Program-made: the position numbers and the translations under genes
Shown: in pieces, positions 35,668-44,911 of the stretch
Position numbering within the stretch: the stretch's first letter is position 1
Layout of the letters: each line of letters opens with the position of its first letter
Notes under the pieces: model-generated
Databases searched by the model: none
Told to the model about the DNA's origin: nothing
Seen by the model: the letters and a program-made list of their open reading frames with translations, nothing else
Assembly: GCF_001984215.1 (NCBI RefSeq)
Contig: NZ_CP019420.1
Location: 1,798,001 to 1,862,000, forward strand
DNA: 64,000 nt
Origin: Mycobacterium sp. MS1601
Lineage (GTDB): Bacteria > Actinomycetota > Actinomycetes > Mycobacteriales > Mycobacteriaceae
Direction: 5' to 3'

Positions 35668-36454
35668 CTCGTAGCACCCGACCGCCGGCCCGACGGGCCA
35701 GCCGCAGTGACGCCATCGCGGCAGTCAGAGCACGATCCGTTCGAAATGGCCGCTCGGATCCACCGACGGCCGCAGCGAACGCGGCAAGGCTGGTGTTCCG
35801 TCGGATGGTCAGCCTCGGCACTCTGAACCGGTCGCTGGACGGATTCGAGCACCGGTTGCCGACCACGGCAGCGTACTCGTATCCGGTGGTCGCGGCAGCC
35901 GCCCGGACACGCGGTGTCGAGTAGCCGAAAGGGTACGACATGGTTGTGACCGGAGTCTCCAGGTGAGCCTCCAACAACACCCTGCTGGTCCAGAGTTCGT
36001 GTTGCAGAGCAACATCCGAGAGCTGGTCCAACTGCGGATGACTGTGACTGTGCGCCCCGACTTCCAGCCCCGACTCGGCCAGGGCACGCAGTTGCTTCCA
36101 ATCCAGCGTGCGGTCCAGGGGAATCCCGGCCGCGCACGGCCCGTTACCGGCCACCCATCCCGTGGTGACGAACAACGTCGCCGGAAATCCGTGCCGCCGC
36201 AGTATCGGCCATGCCTCACGGCCGAAGTCGGCGTATCCGTCGTCGAAGGTGAGAACCACCGGCCGGGTGGGCAACGGCGTTCCGTGCCGGAACGACTCCG
36301 CGACTTCTCCGAAGGTCAACCCCGTGTACCCGTGCTCCAGTAGGTACACGAGCTGCTCGGCCAGCATCCGCGGCGAAACCGAAAGCCGTCGAGTCGCTGC
36401 CGACGGAGCGTCGGCAATGGCGTGGTACATCAGGATGGGTACGGTGTCGCTCAT
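35660..36454 (-). CDS. Polysaccharide deacetylase (CE4, NodB fold)
   Basis: 264 aa. CE4 motif 1 is TFDDGYAD (69-76) and motif 2 is HSHSHPQLDQL (135-145); SYPFGY supplies motif 3. Metal-dependent removal of N-acetyl groups from GlcNAc-type sugars. There is no signal peptide (the protein begins MSDTVPILMYHAI), so it may act in the cytoplasm on a lipid-linked or nucleotide precursor. In context it would expose amino groups, which are possible acceptors for the activated amino acid. ATGA overlap with the GT2 gene. Confidence 0.9.
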   Translation of the reverse strand: MSDTVPILMYHAIADAPSAATRRLSVSPRMLAEQLVYLLEHGYTGLTFGEVAESFRHGTPLPTRPVVLTFDDGYADFGREAWPILRRHGFPATLFVTTGWVAGNGPCAAGIPLDRTLDWKQLRALAESGLEVGAHSHSHPQLDQLSDVALQHELWTSRVLLEAHLETPVTTMSYPFGYSTPRVRAAAATTGYEYAAVVGNRCSNPSSDRFRVPRLTIRRNTSLAAFAAAVGGSERPFRTDRALTAAMASLRLARRAGGRVLRDG

Positions 36455-37407
36455 CGTCGGACCACAGCCCCCGGGAGCACGCCGCCGCGGACATAACCCG
36501 CCGCAGCCGAGAAGAATCCGACCGAGATCGCTCCTGATCGCTCGATCCCGGCCCGGTCCCCGTGCAGCGCTTCAGCGACGCCCTTGACGACTCCGCGGGT
36601 GAGTGTGCGCGCGGTGTAGGAACGCTCGGCCGCGAGCCCGTCGGTGACGCCGACGCTGCGGGTGACGGCCGCCTTGGACAGGCCCTCCGCGTAGCAGCGG
36701 GACCTGAAGTAGGAGAAGCGCTCCCGCTCGGCGGGAACATGATGCCAGATCACCGCCAGAGGCTCGAACATGAACCGCCAGTGCGGCCTGTGCTGGCGGA
36801 CTCTGATACAGAACTCGGTCTCCTCACAGCCCAGGGGACGCCGCTGAGCCGACGTCCTACCGATGTGACTTGGGAACCCACCGGCGACAGAGAACACCTC
36901 CCTGCGAAACGATGCGTTGCCGCCCAGTAGATTCCGGACCTCGCCGGGTTCGCGTCCGACGAAGGTGCAGCCGAGAACCCAGTCGAACTCCTCGGGGAAC
37001 CAACGCGGCCGTCCGGTCTCCCACAACGGCAGCGTGGTTCCTCCCACCCCGGCGATGTCACTGTCTGTGTAGGCATCTCGAAAGCGCGCAAGCCAGTTGC
37101 GGTGTGCAACCGCGTCGTCGTCGAGAAACGCGATCACGTCGCTGTGTGTGATCGCCACCCCGGTGTCCTTCCCGCCGGAAAGCCCCTTCTGATTCATGTT
37201 CTCGACGACGGTGATATCCGGGAGCGCCTCGTGTAATGCGCGGTAGAGATCCCGGTTGTGGTCGACCACCAGCACAATCTCGTCTGCGGCCAACGACTGC
37301 TCCCGCACCGACGCCACCGCGGCCAGCACCTGGTCCCAACGGTTCTGCGTGTACGCACAGATCACCACCGCGAAACTCGGGTCGCGTCGTAGCGGTTCCC
37401 TTGTCAT
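36451..37407 (-). CDS. GT2-family glycosyltransferase
   Basis: 318 aa GT-A fold. AVVICAYTQNRWDQVLAAVASVREQ at the start, VIAFLDDDAVAHRNWL carrying the DxD-type metal site (DDD), NASFRREVF and the later CEETEFCIRVRQHRP acceptor/catalytic region. It transfers an unknown sugar to the growing lipid-linked unit. The ATG at 37407 is used; the frame upstream to 37737 belongs to the antisense-like shadow of the next gene. Operon neighbour of the small membrane protein (ATGA overlap). Confidence 0.87.
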   Translation of the reverse strand: MTREPLRRDPSFAVVICAYTQNRWDQVLAAVASVREQSLAADEIVLVVDHNRDLYRALHEALPDITVVENMNQKGLSGGKDTGVAITHSDVIAFLDDDAVAHRNWLARFRDAYTDSDIAGVGGTTLPLWETGRPRWFPEEFDWVLGCTFVGREPGEVRNLLGGNASFRREVFSVAGGFPSHIGRTSAQRRPLGCEETEFCIRVRQHRPHWRFMFEPLAVIWHHVPAERERFSYFRSRCYAEGLSKAAVTRSVGVTDGLAAERSYTARTLTRGVVKGVAEALHGDRAGIERSGAISVGFFSAAAGYVRGGVLPGAVVRR

Positions 37408-37757
37408 GCTTCTCCCCCTCTGAGCACAGAACTCCCCGATGTGACCGGCGGTATCAGCCACAGCAGTGCAGCGATGAAGCCGATGACAACCACGGCCGCC
37501 TCCGGCGACCAGTGGTTGACCGAGAGCATCGTCTGCGCCACCACGGCATTGATGGAAATGGCACCCGCGGCCGATACCAGGACCATCGGCGCACTGTCGG
37601 CCCGCGGCAGCAGCCCGCTGATGGCGATCGCCGGTATCACGACGATGAACGCAACCGCGGCCAGATGCCCGAGCCCCGAGATCGATTCGCCCGCTATCAC
37701 GAATCCACTGGCTGCCGTCGCCACGGCCGCGACACAACGACTGAGCCGAGGTGCCAT
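37404..37757 (-). CDS. Small polytopic membrane protein, hypothetical
   Basis: 117 aa with four hydrophobic helices (VAAVATAASGFVIAG, LAAVAFIVVIPAIAISGLL, APMVLVSAAGAISINAVV, AAVVVIGFIAALLWLIPP). No recognised family. The ATG at 37757 (MAPRLSRC) lies 10 bp after the epimerase stop, and the stop overlaps the GT2 start. Position inside the EPS operon suggests an accessory membrane role. Confidence 0.75.
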   Translation of the reverse strand: MAPRLSRCVAAVATAASGFVIAGESISGLGHLAAVAFIVVIPAIAISGLLPRADSAPMVLVSAAGAISINAVVAQTMLSVNHWSPEAAVVVIGFIAALLWLIPPVTSGSSVLRGGEA

Positions 37758-37767
37758 CGAAGTCCCC

Positions 37768-38757
37768 TCACACACCCAGGGCCGCAGGGCGGTCCGAGTC
37801 GACGACCTCGCGAAGCCAGCCGACGGTTCGTTCGATGCCGTCGACCAAGTCCACTGTGGGGGTCCAACCCAACTCCCGGAAAGCCTTTCGTGAGTCCAGT
37901 GCGCTGTCGTGAACCTCACCGGTCCGCCCGGGCGCATAGAACGGCGGAGGAGCGCCGTCGAACATCAACGAGATCAACCTGTGCAGGTCCGCGACGGCGG
38001 TCTGCCGGCCGGTGCCTATGTTGAAAATCCCGGTGACCTCGAGGGGTGCTTCGGCTGCGGCGGTGAAAGCCCTCACCACATCATCGACGAAAACGTAATC
38101 CCTTGTCGCGCTGCCGTCCCCGAACACCGTACCGCTGCCTCCCGCAGCGAGCGCACTGGCGAACGCCGCGATCACGCCGGCTTCGCCCAACACGCTCTGA
38201 CGCGGGCCGTAGACGTTGGACAACGCCAGACAGATGGGGGCGATGCCGAACATACTCGCGTACGCCTGGAGGTACAGCTCCCCCGCGATCTTGCTGACCG
38301 CGTACGGCGATTCCGGAGCAACGGGGCACTGCTCGTCCGCCGGCAGTTGCTCCGGCGCACCGTAACGGGAACCACCCGAGGCGGCGTAGACAATTCGACG
38401 CACACCCGCAGCTCGAGCGGACTCGCAGAGGTTGATGGTGCCCATGACATTGTTGCGGGCATCGAACATCGGCTCGGCGACCGAGCGGCGCACGTCGATG
38501 TGCGCCGCCAGGTGAAAGATGACCTCGGGATTGTTTCCCAGCACGATGTCCTTGATTTCCGGCGCCTGGACATCAAGTCGATGGAACACGAACCGTCCCG
38601 GTGTCGACCTGTTCACCCGGATGGCGTGGTCGAGATTGGCCATGTTGCCGGTGCTGAGATTGTCGATACCGACCACGTGGTGACCCTTGAGGAGCAACCG
38701 GTCCACCAGGGTCGAGCCGATGAATCCCGCTGCGCCGGTGACGATTGTGCGACTCAT
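37768..38757 (-). CDS. NAD-dependent sugar epimerase (UDP-glucose 4-epimerase-like)
   Basis: 329 aa extended SDR. The NAD motif is TIVTGAAGFIGSTLVDRLL at the start. The catalytic Ser and Tyr-x3-Lys are in YAASGGSRYG and SPYAVSKIAGELY. RDYVFVDDVVRAF and the terminal DGIERTVGWLRE are typical of GalE/RmlB-like epimerases. It supplies a nucleotide sugar such as UDP-galactose or UDP-GalNAc; exact substrate not determined. ATGA overlap with the DPM-type glycosyltransferase. The ATG at 38757 was preferred to the long frame to 38916. Confidence 0.88.
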   Translation of the reverse strand: MSRTIVTGAAGFIGSTLVDRLLLKGHHVVGIDNLSTGNMANLDHAIRVNRSTPGRFVFHRLDVQAPEIKDIVLGNNPEVIFHLAAHIDVRRSVAEPMFDARNNVMGTINLCESARAAGVRRIVYAASGGSRYGAPEQLPADEQCPVAPESPYAVSKIAGELYLQAYASMFGIAPICLALSNVYGPRQSVLGEAGVIAAFASALAAGGSGTVFGDGSATRDYVFVDDVVRAFTAAAEAPLEVTGIFNIGTGRQTAVADLHRLISLMFDGAPPPFYAPGRTGEVHDSALDSRKAFRELGWTPTVDLVDGIERTVGWLREVVDSDRPAALGV

Positions 38758-39575
38758 GATGAGATCTCCTCGCGGCCTCGGAGTGTTTCCGTCTCGAGAG
38801 TGGGGTCCGGCGTGGTGATCTCCACCAGCGTTGGTGTCGGGCGCGATCGGATCGGCTCCGGGCGGGCACCAGGCCTTCGGCGCCGGCCGCCGATGACGGT
38901 GGACAGCACCCGCCACCCGTCACGGACGGCATGGAGATTGGATTTCCCCGCCCGTCTGGGCATCTCGAGGCTCGGAACTTCGGCGATGCGCAGGCCGGCC
39001 TGCATGGCACGGACGGTCATCTCCGCCTCGATCTCGAATCCCGTGGCCGTCAGCTCCAGATGATGCAGATACCGCCGGTGGAAGGCGCAGAAGCCGTAAC
39101 AGAGATCGGTCAGCTCGCCGCCGTACAGCATGTTGAAGACGTCGAGCAGGAACCGATTGCCGAGCCGGCGGAATCTGGTGATGTCCAAAGACCCTCCGCC
39201 GCAGATGAAACGAGAGCCCTTCACGAAGTCGTAGCCGTTGGCCAGGAAATGCAGGTAGTGCCGGATCTCCTGCGGCGACATACTGCCGTCGGCGTCCATC
39301 ATCACGATGACGTCCCCGGTGGCCGCCATGAACCCCGTACGCAGGGCGCTGCCCTTGCCCAACCCTTGCTGGGGTACTACCACGAGATCCGACCGGTAAC
39401 TCAACGCCGTCGTCACGGTGGCGTCCGTGGAGTCACCGTCGACGAGAATGATCTCGTGAACATCGTCGACGATCTGTTCGAGAACCCAAGCGATGTTGCG
39501 CGCCTCGTTGCGCACCGGGATCACCAGGCTCACTGTCAGCTTCGGGTCTCTGGACGACCGGGCAATTGTGACCAT
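38754..39575 (-). CDS. GT2 polyprenyl-phosphate (dolichol-phosphate mannosyltransferase-like) glycosyltransferase
   Basis: 273 aa. VSLVIPVRNEARNIAWVLEQI at the start, EIILVDGDSTDATV, GKGSALRTGF, and VIVMMDADGSMSP with the DAD metal site; GSRF and the late GFEIEAEM are typical of DPM1/GtrB-type enzymes that load sugar onto polyprenyl phosphate. It has no C-terminal helices, as in soluble DPM-type enzymes. It may provide the lipid-linked donor for the locus. Next to glmS (47 bp) and overlapping the epimerase gene. Confidence 0.87.
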   Translation of the reverse strand: MVTIARSSRDPKLTVSLVIPVRNEARNIAWVLEQIVDDVHEIILVDGDSTDATVTTALSYRSDLVVVPQQGLGKGSALRTGFMAATGDVIVMMDADGSMSPQEIRHYLHFLANGYDFVKGSRFICGGGSLDITRFRRLGNRFLLDVFNMLYGGELTDLCYGFCAFHRRYLHHLELTATGFEIEAEMTVRAMQAGLRIAEVPSLEMPRRAGKSNLHAVRDGWRVLSTVIGGRRRRPGARPEPIRSRPTPTLVEITTPDPTLETETLRGREEISS

Positions 39576-39622
39576 GTGTGGACTCCAATCAGAGGGAACT
39601 ACGAGGGCGAAGTGGCTGAAAG

Positions 39623-41386
39623 TCAGTCCACAGTCACCGATTTGGCAAGGTTGCGTGGCTTGTCCACGTCCCAGCCCAACGACAGCCCAATTGTTCGGGC
39701 GAGTATCTGCATGGGCACCACACTCTCCAGTGGTCCCCACGGCCCAACCGGACCCTGCAGTACGGGGACAGTGTTGCCCGCCGCTCCGATCCGGACCACC
39801 CGTCCGCCGCGGGCGGCAACTTCGGCAACATTGGTGTTCAATCTGGGATCGAGATCGTCCACCACCACCACCGGGGTTCCGCTGTCGATCAGCGCCAGCG
39901 GCCCGTGTTTCAGTTCCCCCGCGGGGTAGTGGTCGGCCCAGCGGTAGGTGAGCTCCTTCAACTTCAGCGCACCCTCCGCCGCGTACGGCACACCGGTGCC
40001 TCTGCCAATGAAGATGAATCCGCCTGCAGTGCCGAGTTCCTCGGCAATGGACGGGATGATGCATTTGGACACTGCGCCGGCCTCTGCCAATCGTTCGGGA
40101 ATGCGGCTCAGCTCGTCGATCAGTGCACTGGCCTCCACAGCGGTGACTCGGCCGCTTGCGACGAGCGCTGACAACATCAGACTCGTCCCCGCCATCACCT
40201 GACACACGAAGGTTTTGGTTGCCGCAACACCGATCTCCGGGCCAGCGAAGCATTCGAGGAAAGCGTCGGCGCGCCGCGCCAACGTCGAGTGCGCATTGTT
40301 GGTGAGCGCGATGACGGCACTGTCAGAGCGCCGGTCCGCAAGCGCATTGAGGACATCGGCGGTCTCACCGGACTGGCTGATGGCCAGACACAGAGTGTTC
40401 GGCTCGACGATGCTGTCGGCGGCCTCGCTGGCCGCTTCAACCGTCACCGGCACTCGTCCGACCCGACGCAGGAAGTTGGCGAGTACATGTCCGGCATTCA
40501 GTGACGTACCGCAGCCGATGATCTGCATCCGCTCGAAATCACCGAGGTTCAGGTCTTTCCACAGAGATCCGTCTGTGACTGCCCCACCGACTTCGGCGAG
40601 AACCCGAGCAGCGGCAGCCGGCTGCTCATCCACTTCCTTGGCCATGTAGTCGATGTAGCCGTCGAGCCCCGTCTGGTGGCTACGCCACCCACAGGACATC
40701 AACCGTGGCGCGTGATTACCGAGGTCACCGGTGAGCTCGATGATCTCACCGTCGTCGAGCGCCCGGAATTCATCAACCCAGTCGGCGATGGCCGCGATAT
40801 CGCTACTTGCGAACACACCGTGTTCGGTCTCGGCGATCAGCAGGGGCGACCGTTGCGCCGCCACCACGATGCTGCCGGTCCCCTGGTCCATCGCAGCAAG
40901 CGCCCACGAGCCAACCAGCGGTGTCAGTGCCATCTGTACTGCATCCCGCAGGTCACCTGTGATGGCGAGTTGATCCTCGATCAGGTGGCACAGGATCTCA
41001 CTGTCGACCTCGGAGCTGAAGTCGTGCCCGGTGAGCGCCAGGGCGTGTCGCAACCGTTCACAATCGGCGATGATTCCGTTGTGGACCAGGCTGATCCGAC
41101 CGCTGCAGTCGCAGTGCGGATGGGTGTTCTGTTCACTGACCGCCCCGTGCGTGGCCCAGCGGGTGTGCCCGATTCCGGCGTGCCCGGACACCGGGCCACC
41201 CCACTCTTGCACGGCGTGGTCGAGTGCGGCGACGCGGCCGACGGCGCGTAACCGGGTCACGTCACCGGTCACAGAGCGTACGGCCAGGCCCGCAGAGTCA
41301 TAACCGCGGTACTCGAGACGGCGAAGTCCGGCCAACAGATAGTCGACGGCAGGTCCGTGTGTCCGACAAGCGATGATTCCACACAT
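39623..41386 (-). CDS. glmS: Glucosamine-6-phosphate synthase, EPS-locus copy
   Basis: 587 aa. MCGIIACR starts with the Ntn nucleophile Cys2 of the class II glutaminase; LRRLEYRGYDSAGLA and GHTRWATHG follow. The two SIS isomerase domains contain GCGTSLNAGHVLA, SQSGETADVLNAL and ELKHGPLALI; the C-terminus KSVTVD is the conserved tail. It makes glucosamine-6-phosphate from fructose-6-phosphate and glutamine. Mycobacteria have a housekeeping glmS elsewhere, so this is probably a second, pathway-specific copy for amino sugars. First gene of the long leftward operon under promoter copy B. Confidence 0.93.
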   Translation of the reverse strand: MCGIIACRTHGPAVDYLLAGLRRLEYRGYDSAGLAVRSVTGDVTRLRAVGRVAALDHAVQEWGGPVSGHAGIGHTRWATHGAVSEQNTHPHCDCSGRISLVHNGIIADCERLRHALALTGHDFSSEVDSEILCHLIEDQLAITGDLRDAVQMALTPLVGSWALAAMDQGTGSIVVAAQRSPLLIAETEHGVFASSDIAAIADWVDEFRALDDGEIIELTGDLGNHAPRLMSCGWRSHQTGLDGYIDYMAKEVDEQPAAAARVLAEVGGAVTDGSLWKDLNLGDFERMQIIGCGTSLNAGHVLANFLRRVGRVPVTVEAASEAADSIVEPNTLCLAISQSGETADVLNALADRRSDSAVIALTNNAHSTLARRADAFLECFAGPEIGVAATKTFVCQVMAGTSLMLSALVASGRVTAVEASALIDELSRIPERLAEAGAVSKCIIPSIAEELGTAGGFIFIGRGTGVPYAAEGALKLKELTYRWADHYPAGELKHGPLALIDSGTPVVVVDDLDPRLNTNVAEVAARGGRVVRIGAAGNTVPVLQGPVGPWGPLESVVPMQILARTIGLSLGWDVDKPRNLAKSVTVD

Positions 41387-41492
41387 CAAACGTCTCCCAA
41401 CGGACAGGTTTATTCGGAAGGTAAAGGGGGAAGACACCTTTGACGCCCCCGACCTTGGCTCCGCCCCGAGTTAACCAGCGAAACACACTCTC

Positions 41493-41542
41493 ACTATCGG
41501 GCTCCGCAACCTTCGCGTACATGGATCAAGGGAGCCCATTTT
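41493..41542 (-). promoter_or_regulatory. EPS-locus composite promoter/operator, copy B (glmS operon)
   Basis: Plus-strand reading: CACTATCGG (ACTATC 41493-41498), 16 bp, then GTACATGGATC from 41517, then AAGGGAGCCCATTTT to 41542. On the minus strand it gives an A-rich block, TTGATCCATGTAC and GATAGT as -10-like hexamer. A transcript would begin about 100 bp before the glmS start. It lies just downstream of the first LuxR-type regulator gene. Confidence 0.7.
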
Positions 41543-41556
41543 CGGTAGCTCCCGGT

Positions 41557-42374
41557 CTAGTTCGTGCGGCCCGACCCGGCCTCGAACCGGATGGTGCGCG
41601 ACAGAGCGGCAGCTTCGGCGCGAGTGCTGACTCCCAGCTTGGTCAGGAGATTGTGCACGTGGTTCTTCACGGTGTGTACGGCGATGTCGAGATCGTCGGC
41701 GATGTCGCGGTTCGACCGACCCATCTCGATCATCCGCAGGATCTGAATCTCTCGCGCGGTGAGGACTAGTTCTCTTTCGCTTGTCTTCGATTGCGCGGCA
41801 AGAGAAGAGAGCCTCCTGAGCAACATCGCAGACACCACGGGCGGGCAGGACGAAATGCCGGCAGCTACATCGTGTATCAACACAATGAGATCTCCCAACG
41901 AGTCCGACCTCATGTGATACCCGGCGACACCGGCCTCGGCGCACGCCAGAATGTCGGACTCATCCGCCTCCGAGGCCCCGATCGCGATCACGCGCAGCTC
42001 GGGGTTGATGTCCATCGCCGCCTTCAACAGCAGCGCACTGCCCGCGACTTCATGTTGACCAACACCACCCGTAGCGCAGAGTCATTGAGAGCTGAGACCA
42101 AAGAAGGCAGATCCCAGGCGGTACTCGGTGGCGGAAATCCGTTGACAGTCAGAACTGCAACCAGGTTGTCTCGAAACAGGGTGCAGTCGTCTACGACAAG
42201 AATCTTCTCTTCGAGGGCAGGGCCCTGGTCAGCGACTTCTTGCCACGGGACAAAGGTGCTGTCGCCGGCAGAGACCAGCTTGCGTTCACCGTCGTGGCTC
42301 GTTCGCCGATTCACTTCCCGCACTGCGGGGGTAGTCCGGACCGCAGGTCCGGAGTTGAACTGTCTTCCATCCAT
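41557..42374 (-). pseudogene. NarL/LuxR-type regulator, broken by one-base deletion
   Basis: Two frames of one gene: 42374 to about 42043 encodes a receiver-like N-terminus (EKILVVDDCTLFRDNL, VVLVNMKSRA), and about 42040 to 41557 the rest (RVIAIGASEADESDILACAEAGVAGYH) with the C-terminal HTH (LTAREIQILRMIEMGRSNRDIADDL, AVHTVKNHVHNLL). Adding one base in the C-run at 42041-42043 restores a 272-aa protein collinear with the two intact paralogues (43631 and 58615). The phosphoacceptor Asp is replaced by Asn (VLVNM). It is either a true pseudogene or a homopolymer error. Confidence 0.82.
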
Positions 42375-42427
42375 CGCCTCCGGCCTCGTGTCAACAGGCG
42401 GTGCCGACGAACGGCACCGTCGCCCAA

Positions 42428-43485
42428 TCACTCGTTCGTAGAGTCATTCCCCTGCGATGCGCCCCCGCCATCATTGCTGCCGGTATCCGGCGAATCATTG
42501 TCGGAACCAACGTCATTCGAGGACTGTTGCTCGCCGGACGGGTTGCCGTCCGACTCTTCGGAACCGGAGTCACCATCGGTGTTGTCCTCCTGCGGTTCCG
42601 GTTCCGACGTCGCAGTCGGCTCGCTGTCGTCGTCAGGTTCCGGCGCCACGGTGGGTGAGGGTTCCGGTGTGGTCCGCGGCGCTGGCGGCTTGTCAGTAAC
42701 GATGCTGTCAACTGTGGGAGCGGCAGACTCGGGAGCAGGTTGCTGGGTCGAAGGTGCCGCAGACGTGGGTTCGGGCTGCGGCTTGGGTGGCTCCGTCGAA
42801 GGTGACACCGTGGGCTCGGGGGCGGGCTTGTTGGGTACAGCCTGAATCGGCGCCGACGGCGACTCCGCCGGAGGAGGCGCCACCTCCATGACTCCGACGG
42901 CTGCGCTGGCGTCAGCCGGTGAGCCGACCACAGTCTCCAGCGATCGAAGTACCGACGGCAAGAGGTTCGTGACCAGTTCAGCCAGGGCGGGCCCCGAAAC
43001 TCCGGGCAGTGTCCGCAGGATGTTCTCCAGCAGCACAACGAGTTCCAGGAAGGCATCGGTGGACGACACCGCAGCCTGGCCGCCGCCCCGCCGCCTCCGA
43101 AGACCAGTTGGGGGCTTCGTGCGCTTTCCTGAATGGACCGCATGAGCTCGAGTGAGCGGACCAGCTCCGGCGAGCCGTAGGACTTTGCAAGCTCGAGTAG
43201 TTCCGTTTGAAGCTCGAAGGTGGCACTACTGGACACGACGTTGGCCAGACCGGATGTCATGAGCAAAGTGATGTCTGCCCGCCGAGGTCGCGCGTAGACC
43301 GACGGTGCCAATGCGGTGAAGTCTTCAGCCTCCTGCTGGGATGACGGTATTCCGATCAGACCCGGCACATCCGCCGGATACAGTGACGCACCCACGCCGA
43401 GGGCGGCGGCGAGCAACGTCGCCACCGTCGCCTTACCGCTGCCGGCTCGCCTGTGCAGGCCGCGGGAGGGCAAGTGGGTATGCAT
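42428..43485 (-). pseudogene. Exported Pro/Ser/Asp-rich protein, broken by one-base deletion
   Basis: From 43485 the frame gives MHTHLPSRGLHRRAGSGKAT, a hydrophobic segment (VATLLAAALGVGASL) and a helical region to QLVFGGGG. It continues in the next frame from about 43085 to 42428 with SSTDAFLELVVLLENIL and a long Pro/Ser/Glu/Asp tail. One extra base in the CCCC run at 43086-43089 would join both into 352 aa. The tail (about residue 200 on) is low-complexity and acidic, as in cell-wall-spanning proteins. No family recognised. It has promoter copy D directly upstream, and its message may be leaderless. Confidence 0.75.
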
Positions 43486-43491
43486 CTATCC

Positions 43492-43542
43492 ACTATGACC
43501 CCGGTTGCGCCAGTGCGTAAATGAACCTTTTGACCCAATTTT
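43492..43542 (-). promoter_or_regulatory. EPS-locus composite promoter/operator, copy D (Pro/Asp-rich gene)
   Basis: Plus-strand reading: CACTATGAC (43491-43499), then GTAAATGAACC from 43517, then TTTTGACCCAATTTT to 43542. It is the most divergent copy: GTAAATG instead of GTACATG, and one base longer between the two blocks. The -10-like CATAGT lies only a few bases upstream of the ATG at 43485, so a leaderless message is expected. Confidence 0.55.
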
Positions 43543-43630
43543 GGGTGGCTCCTCTGGACAGCCGGCCACGTGTCCGTACGGCACACTTGACTCGAAACAT
43601 GCTCTTTCACAACCGATCTGGTACCACGAT

Positions 43631-44386
43631 TCAACGCACGGTGTGAGCCAATGCCGCCGCCTGGCCGCGGGTGTTGACACCGAGCTTGGCCAACAGGCTG
43701 TGGACGTGATTCTTGACAGTGTGCACCGCGATGCAGAGCTGCTCTGCGATGTCTCGGTTGGACAGCCCATGTTCCAGTAACTCGAGAATCTCGATCTCCC
43801 GGGCCGTCAACATCAGATCGTCCGGTACCAGGGGACGCTGCGCGGCCAGGCTGGACAACCTGCGCAGTAGCACCGCCGAAACCCGGGGCGAACATACCGA
43901 CTCACCGGCAACCAGTCGCGCGATCAACGCCAAGAGGTCCTCGATCGACTCGTTTCTGGTGTGGTATCCCGCCGCGCCAGCTTCGGCGCAGGCGACTATT
44001 CCCTGGTCGTCCTCTTCCGATACCCCGACGACGATCACTCTGATGTACGGCGCTATCTCCAGCGCCGCGCGTAAGAGAATGACGCTGTCCAGGGTGGCGA
44101 CGTTCAGCAGGATCACGTTCAACGGTCCCTCGCGGATGGCGTCGGTCATGGACAGCAGATCCCATGCCACTCTGACGTCGGCTGCTCCGTTGGTCGCAAT
44201 CAGCGCGGCGAGGTTGTCGCGGTGCAGCGTGCAGTCGTCGACCACCAGCACCCTGATGTCGTGAAGCGGATCAGGTGGTGAGCAGTCCTGGGCACAGGAC
44301 TGCCCTGCGCCGGGTGCGACAGGCGTTGGAGCCCACTCGACCACACAGTGTTCGGCCGACACGGTAGTCGACCCCGGTGCGTTCAT
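43631..44386 (-). CDS. NarL/LuxR-type regulator with atypical receiver, intact copy
   Basis: 251 aa. A 43-residue N-terminal extension, a receiver-like domain (RVLVVDDCTLHRDNLAALI; acidic pair D50-D51), then LTAREIEILELLEHGLSNRDIAEQLCIAVHTVKNHVHSLLAKLGVNTR as the C-terminal LuxR HTH. The residue at the end of strand 3 that is normally the phosphorylated Asp is Asn95 (VILLNVATLD), so classical phosphorylation is unlikely. No histidine kinase gene lies nearby. It lies immediately beyond promoter copy D and is a paralogue of the regulators at 41557 and 58615. Confidence 0.9.
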   Translation of the reverse strand: MNAPGSTTVSAEHCVVEWAPTPVAPGAGQSCAQDCSPPDPLHDIRVLVVDDCTLHRDNLAALIATNGAADVRVAWDLLSMTDAIREGPLNVILLNVATLDSVILLRAALEIAPYIRVIVVGVSEEDDQGIVACAEAGAAGYHTRNESIEDLLALIARLVAGESVCSPRVSAVLLRRLSSLAAQRPLVPDDLMLTAREIEILELLEHGLSNRDIAEQLCIAVHTVKNHVHSLLAKLGVNTRGQAAALAHTVR

Positions 44387-44911
44387 CGCCTTTGCCAGTC
44401 AACGCACGTTGAGCTGAACTCGACCTCCACAACAGCCTCCCGGTACTCAATCCCTCTTGCAGTGGCCGTCCTGCATTCTCATTCTGAGCACATCCCTTGC
44501 TCTCTGTCATCGCTACGGACAAGAAAAGGCACACAATCGTAAATTTGCCAGTCTCTCACCTTCTTCGTCGGTCGCCGAAGATCAATCGCGGGCCAGTAGC
44601 CCGATCGTCGTTATGCGGCCTTGAGGCGGGCACCGTGAACTGGATTTATCAACTATGTGATCCAGCCTGCGAAAAGACGCCGTCTCACCGTTGCGGCGCA
44701 TGCACGCAGATTCATTTGTTTGCTAAAAACAAGCATCGGGTAACCCGGCAATCGGTGCGACGGTGTGCTGACAAACGCTGCCGCCTGCATAATTGACGGA
44801 CCCAGATGTAGCGCCGCCGCATTCCTGAGATTTGCCTGAGACGAGCTACGCAGTTTGCCCCTCGCACATCCGGTTCCCGCCGTCGGGTCTGTGCCGGTAG
44901 CCTTCCCGTCT
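44387..44911. other. 525-bp intergenic region between divergent regulator and GT4 gene
   Basis: This region is visibly less GC-rich than the genes (stretches such as AATCGTAAATTTGCC near 44537 and GCTAAAAACAAGC near 44720). I see no convincing coding frame. A small inverted repeat CTGGAT/ATCCAG flanks 14 bases near 44640-44665. It should hold the promoters of the regulator at 43631 and of the GT4 gene at 44912; GCATAATT near 44787 is a possible -10 for the latter. No copy of the composite element was found here. Confidence 0.5.

Noticed and set aside
44497..44796. 99-aa plus-strand frame before the GT4 gene
   Set aside because: Composition is unlike a mycobacterial protein, no ribosome site, no motif, and it lies in a relatively AT-rich promoter region.
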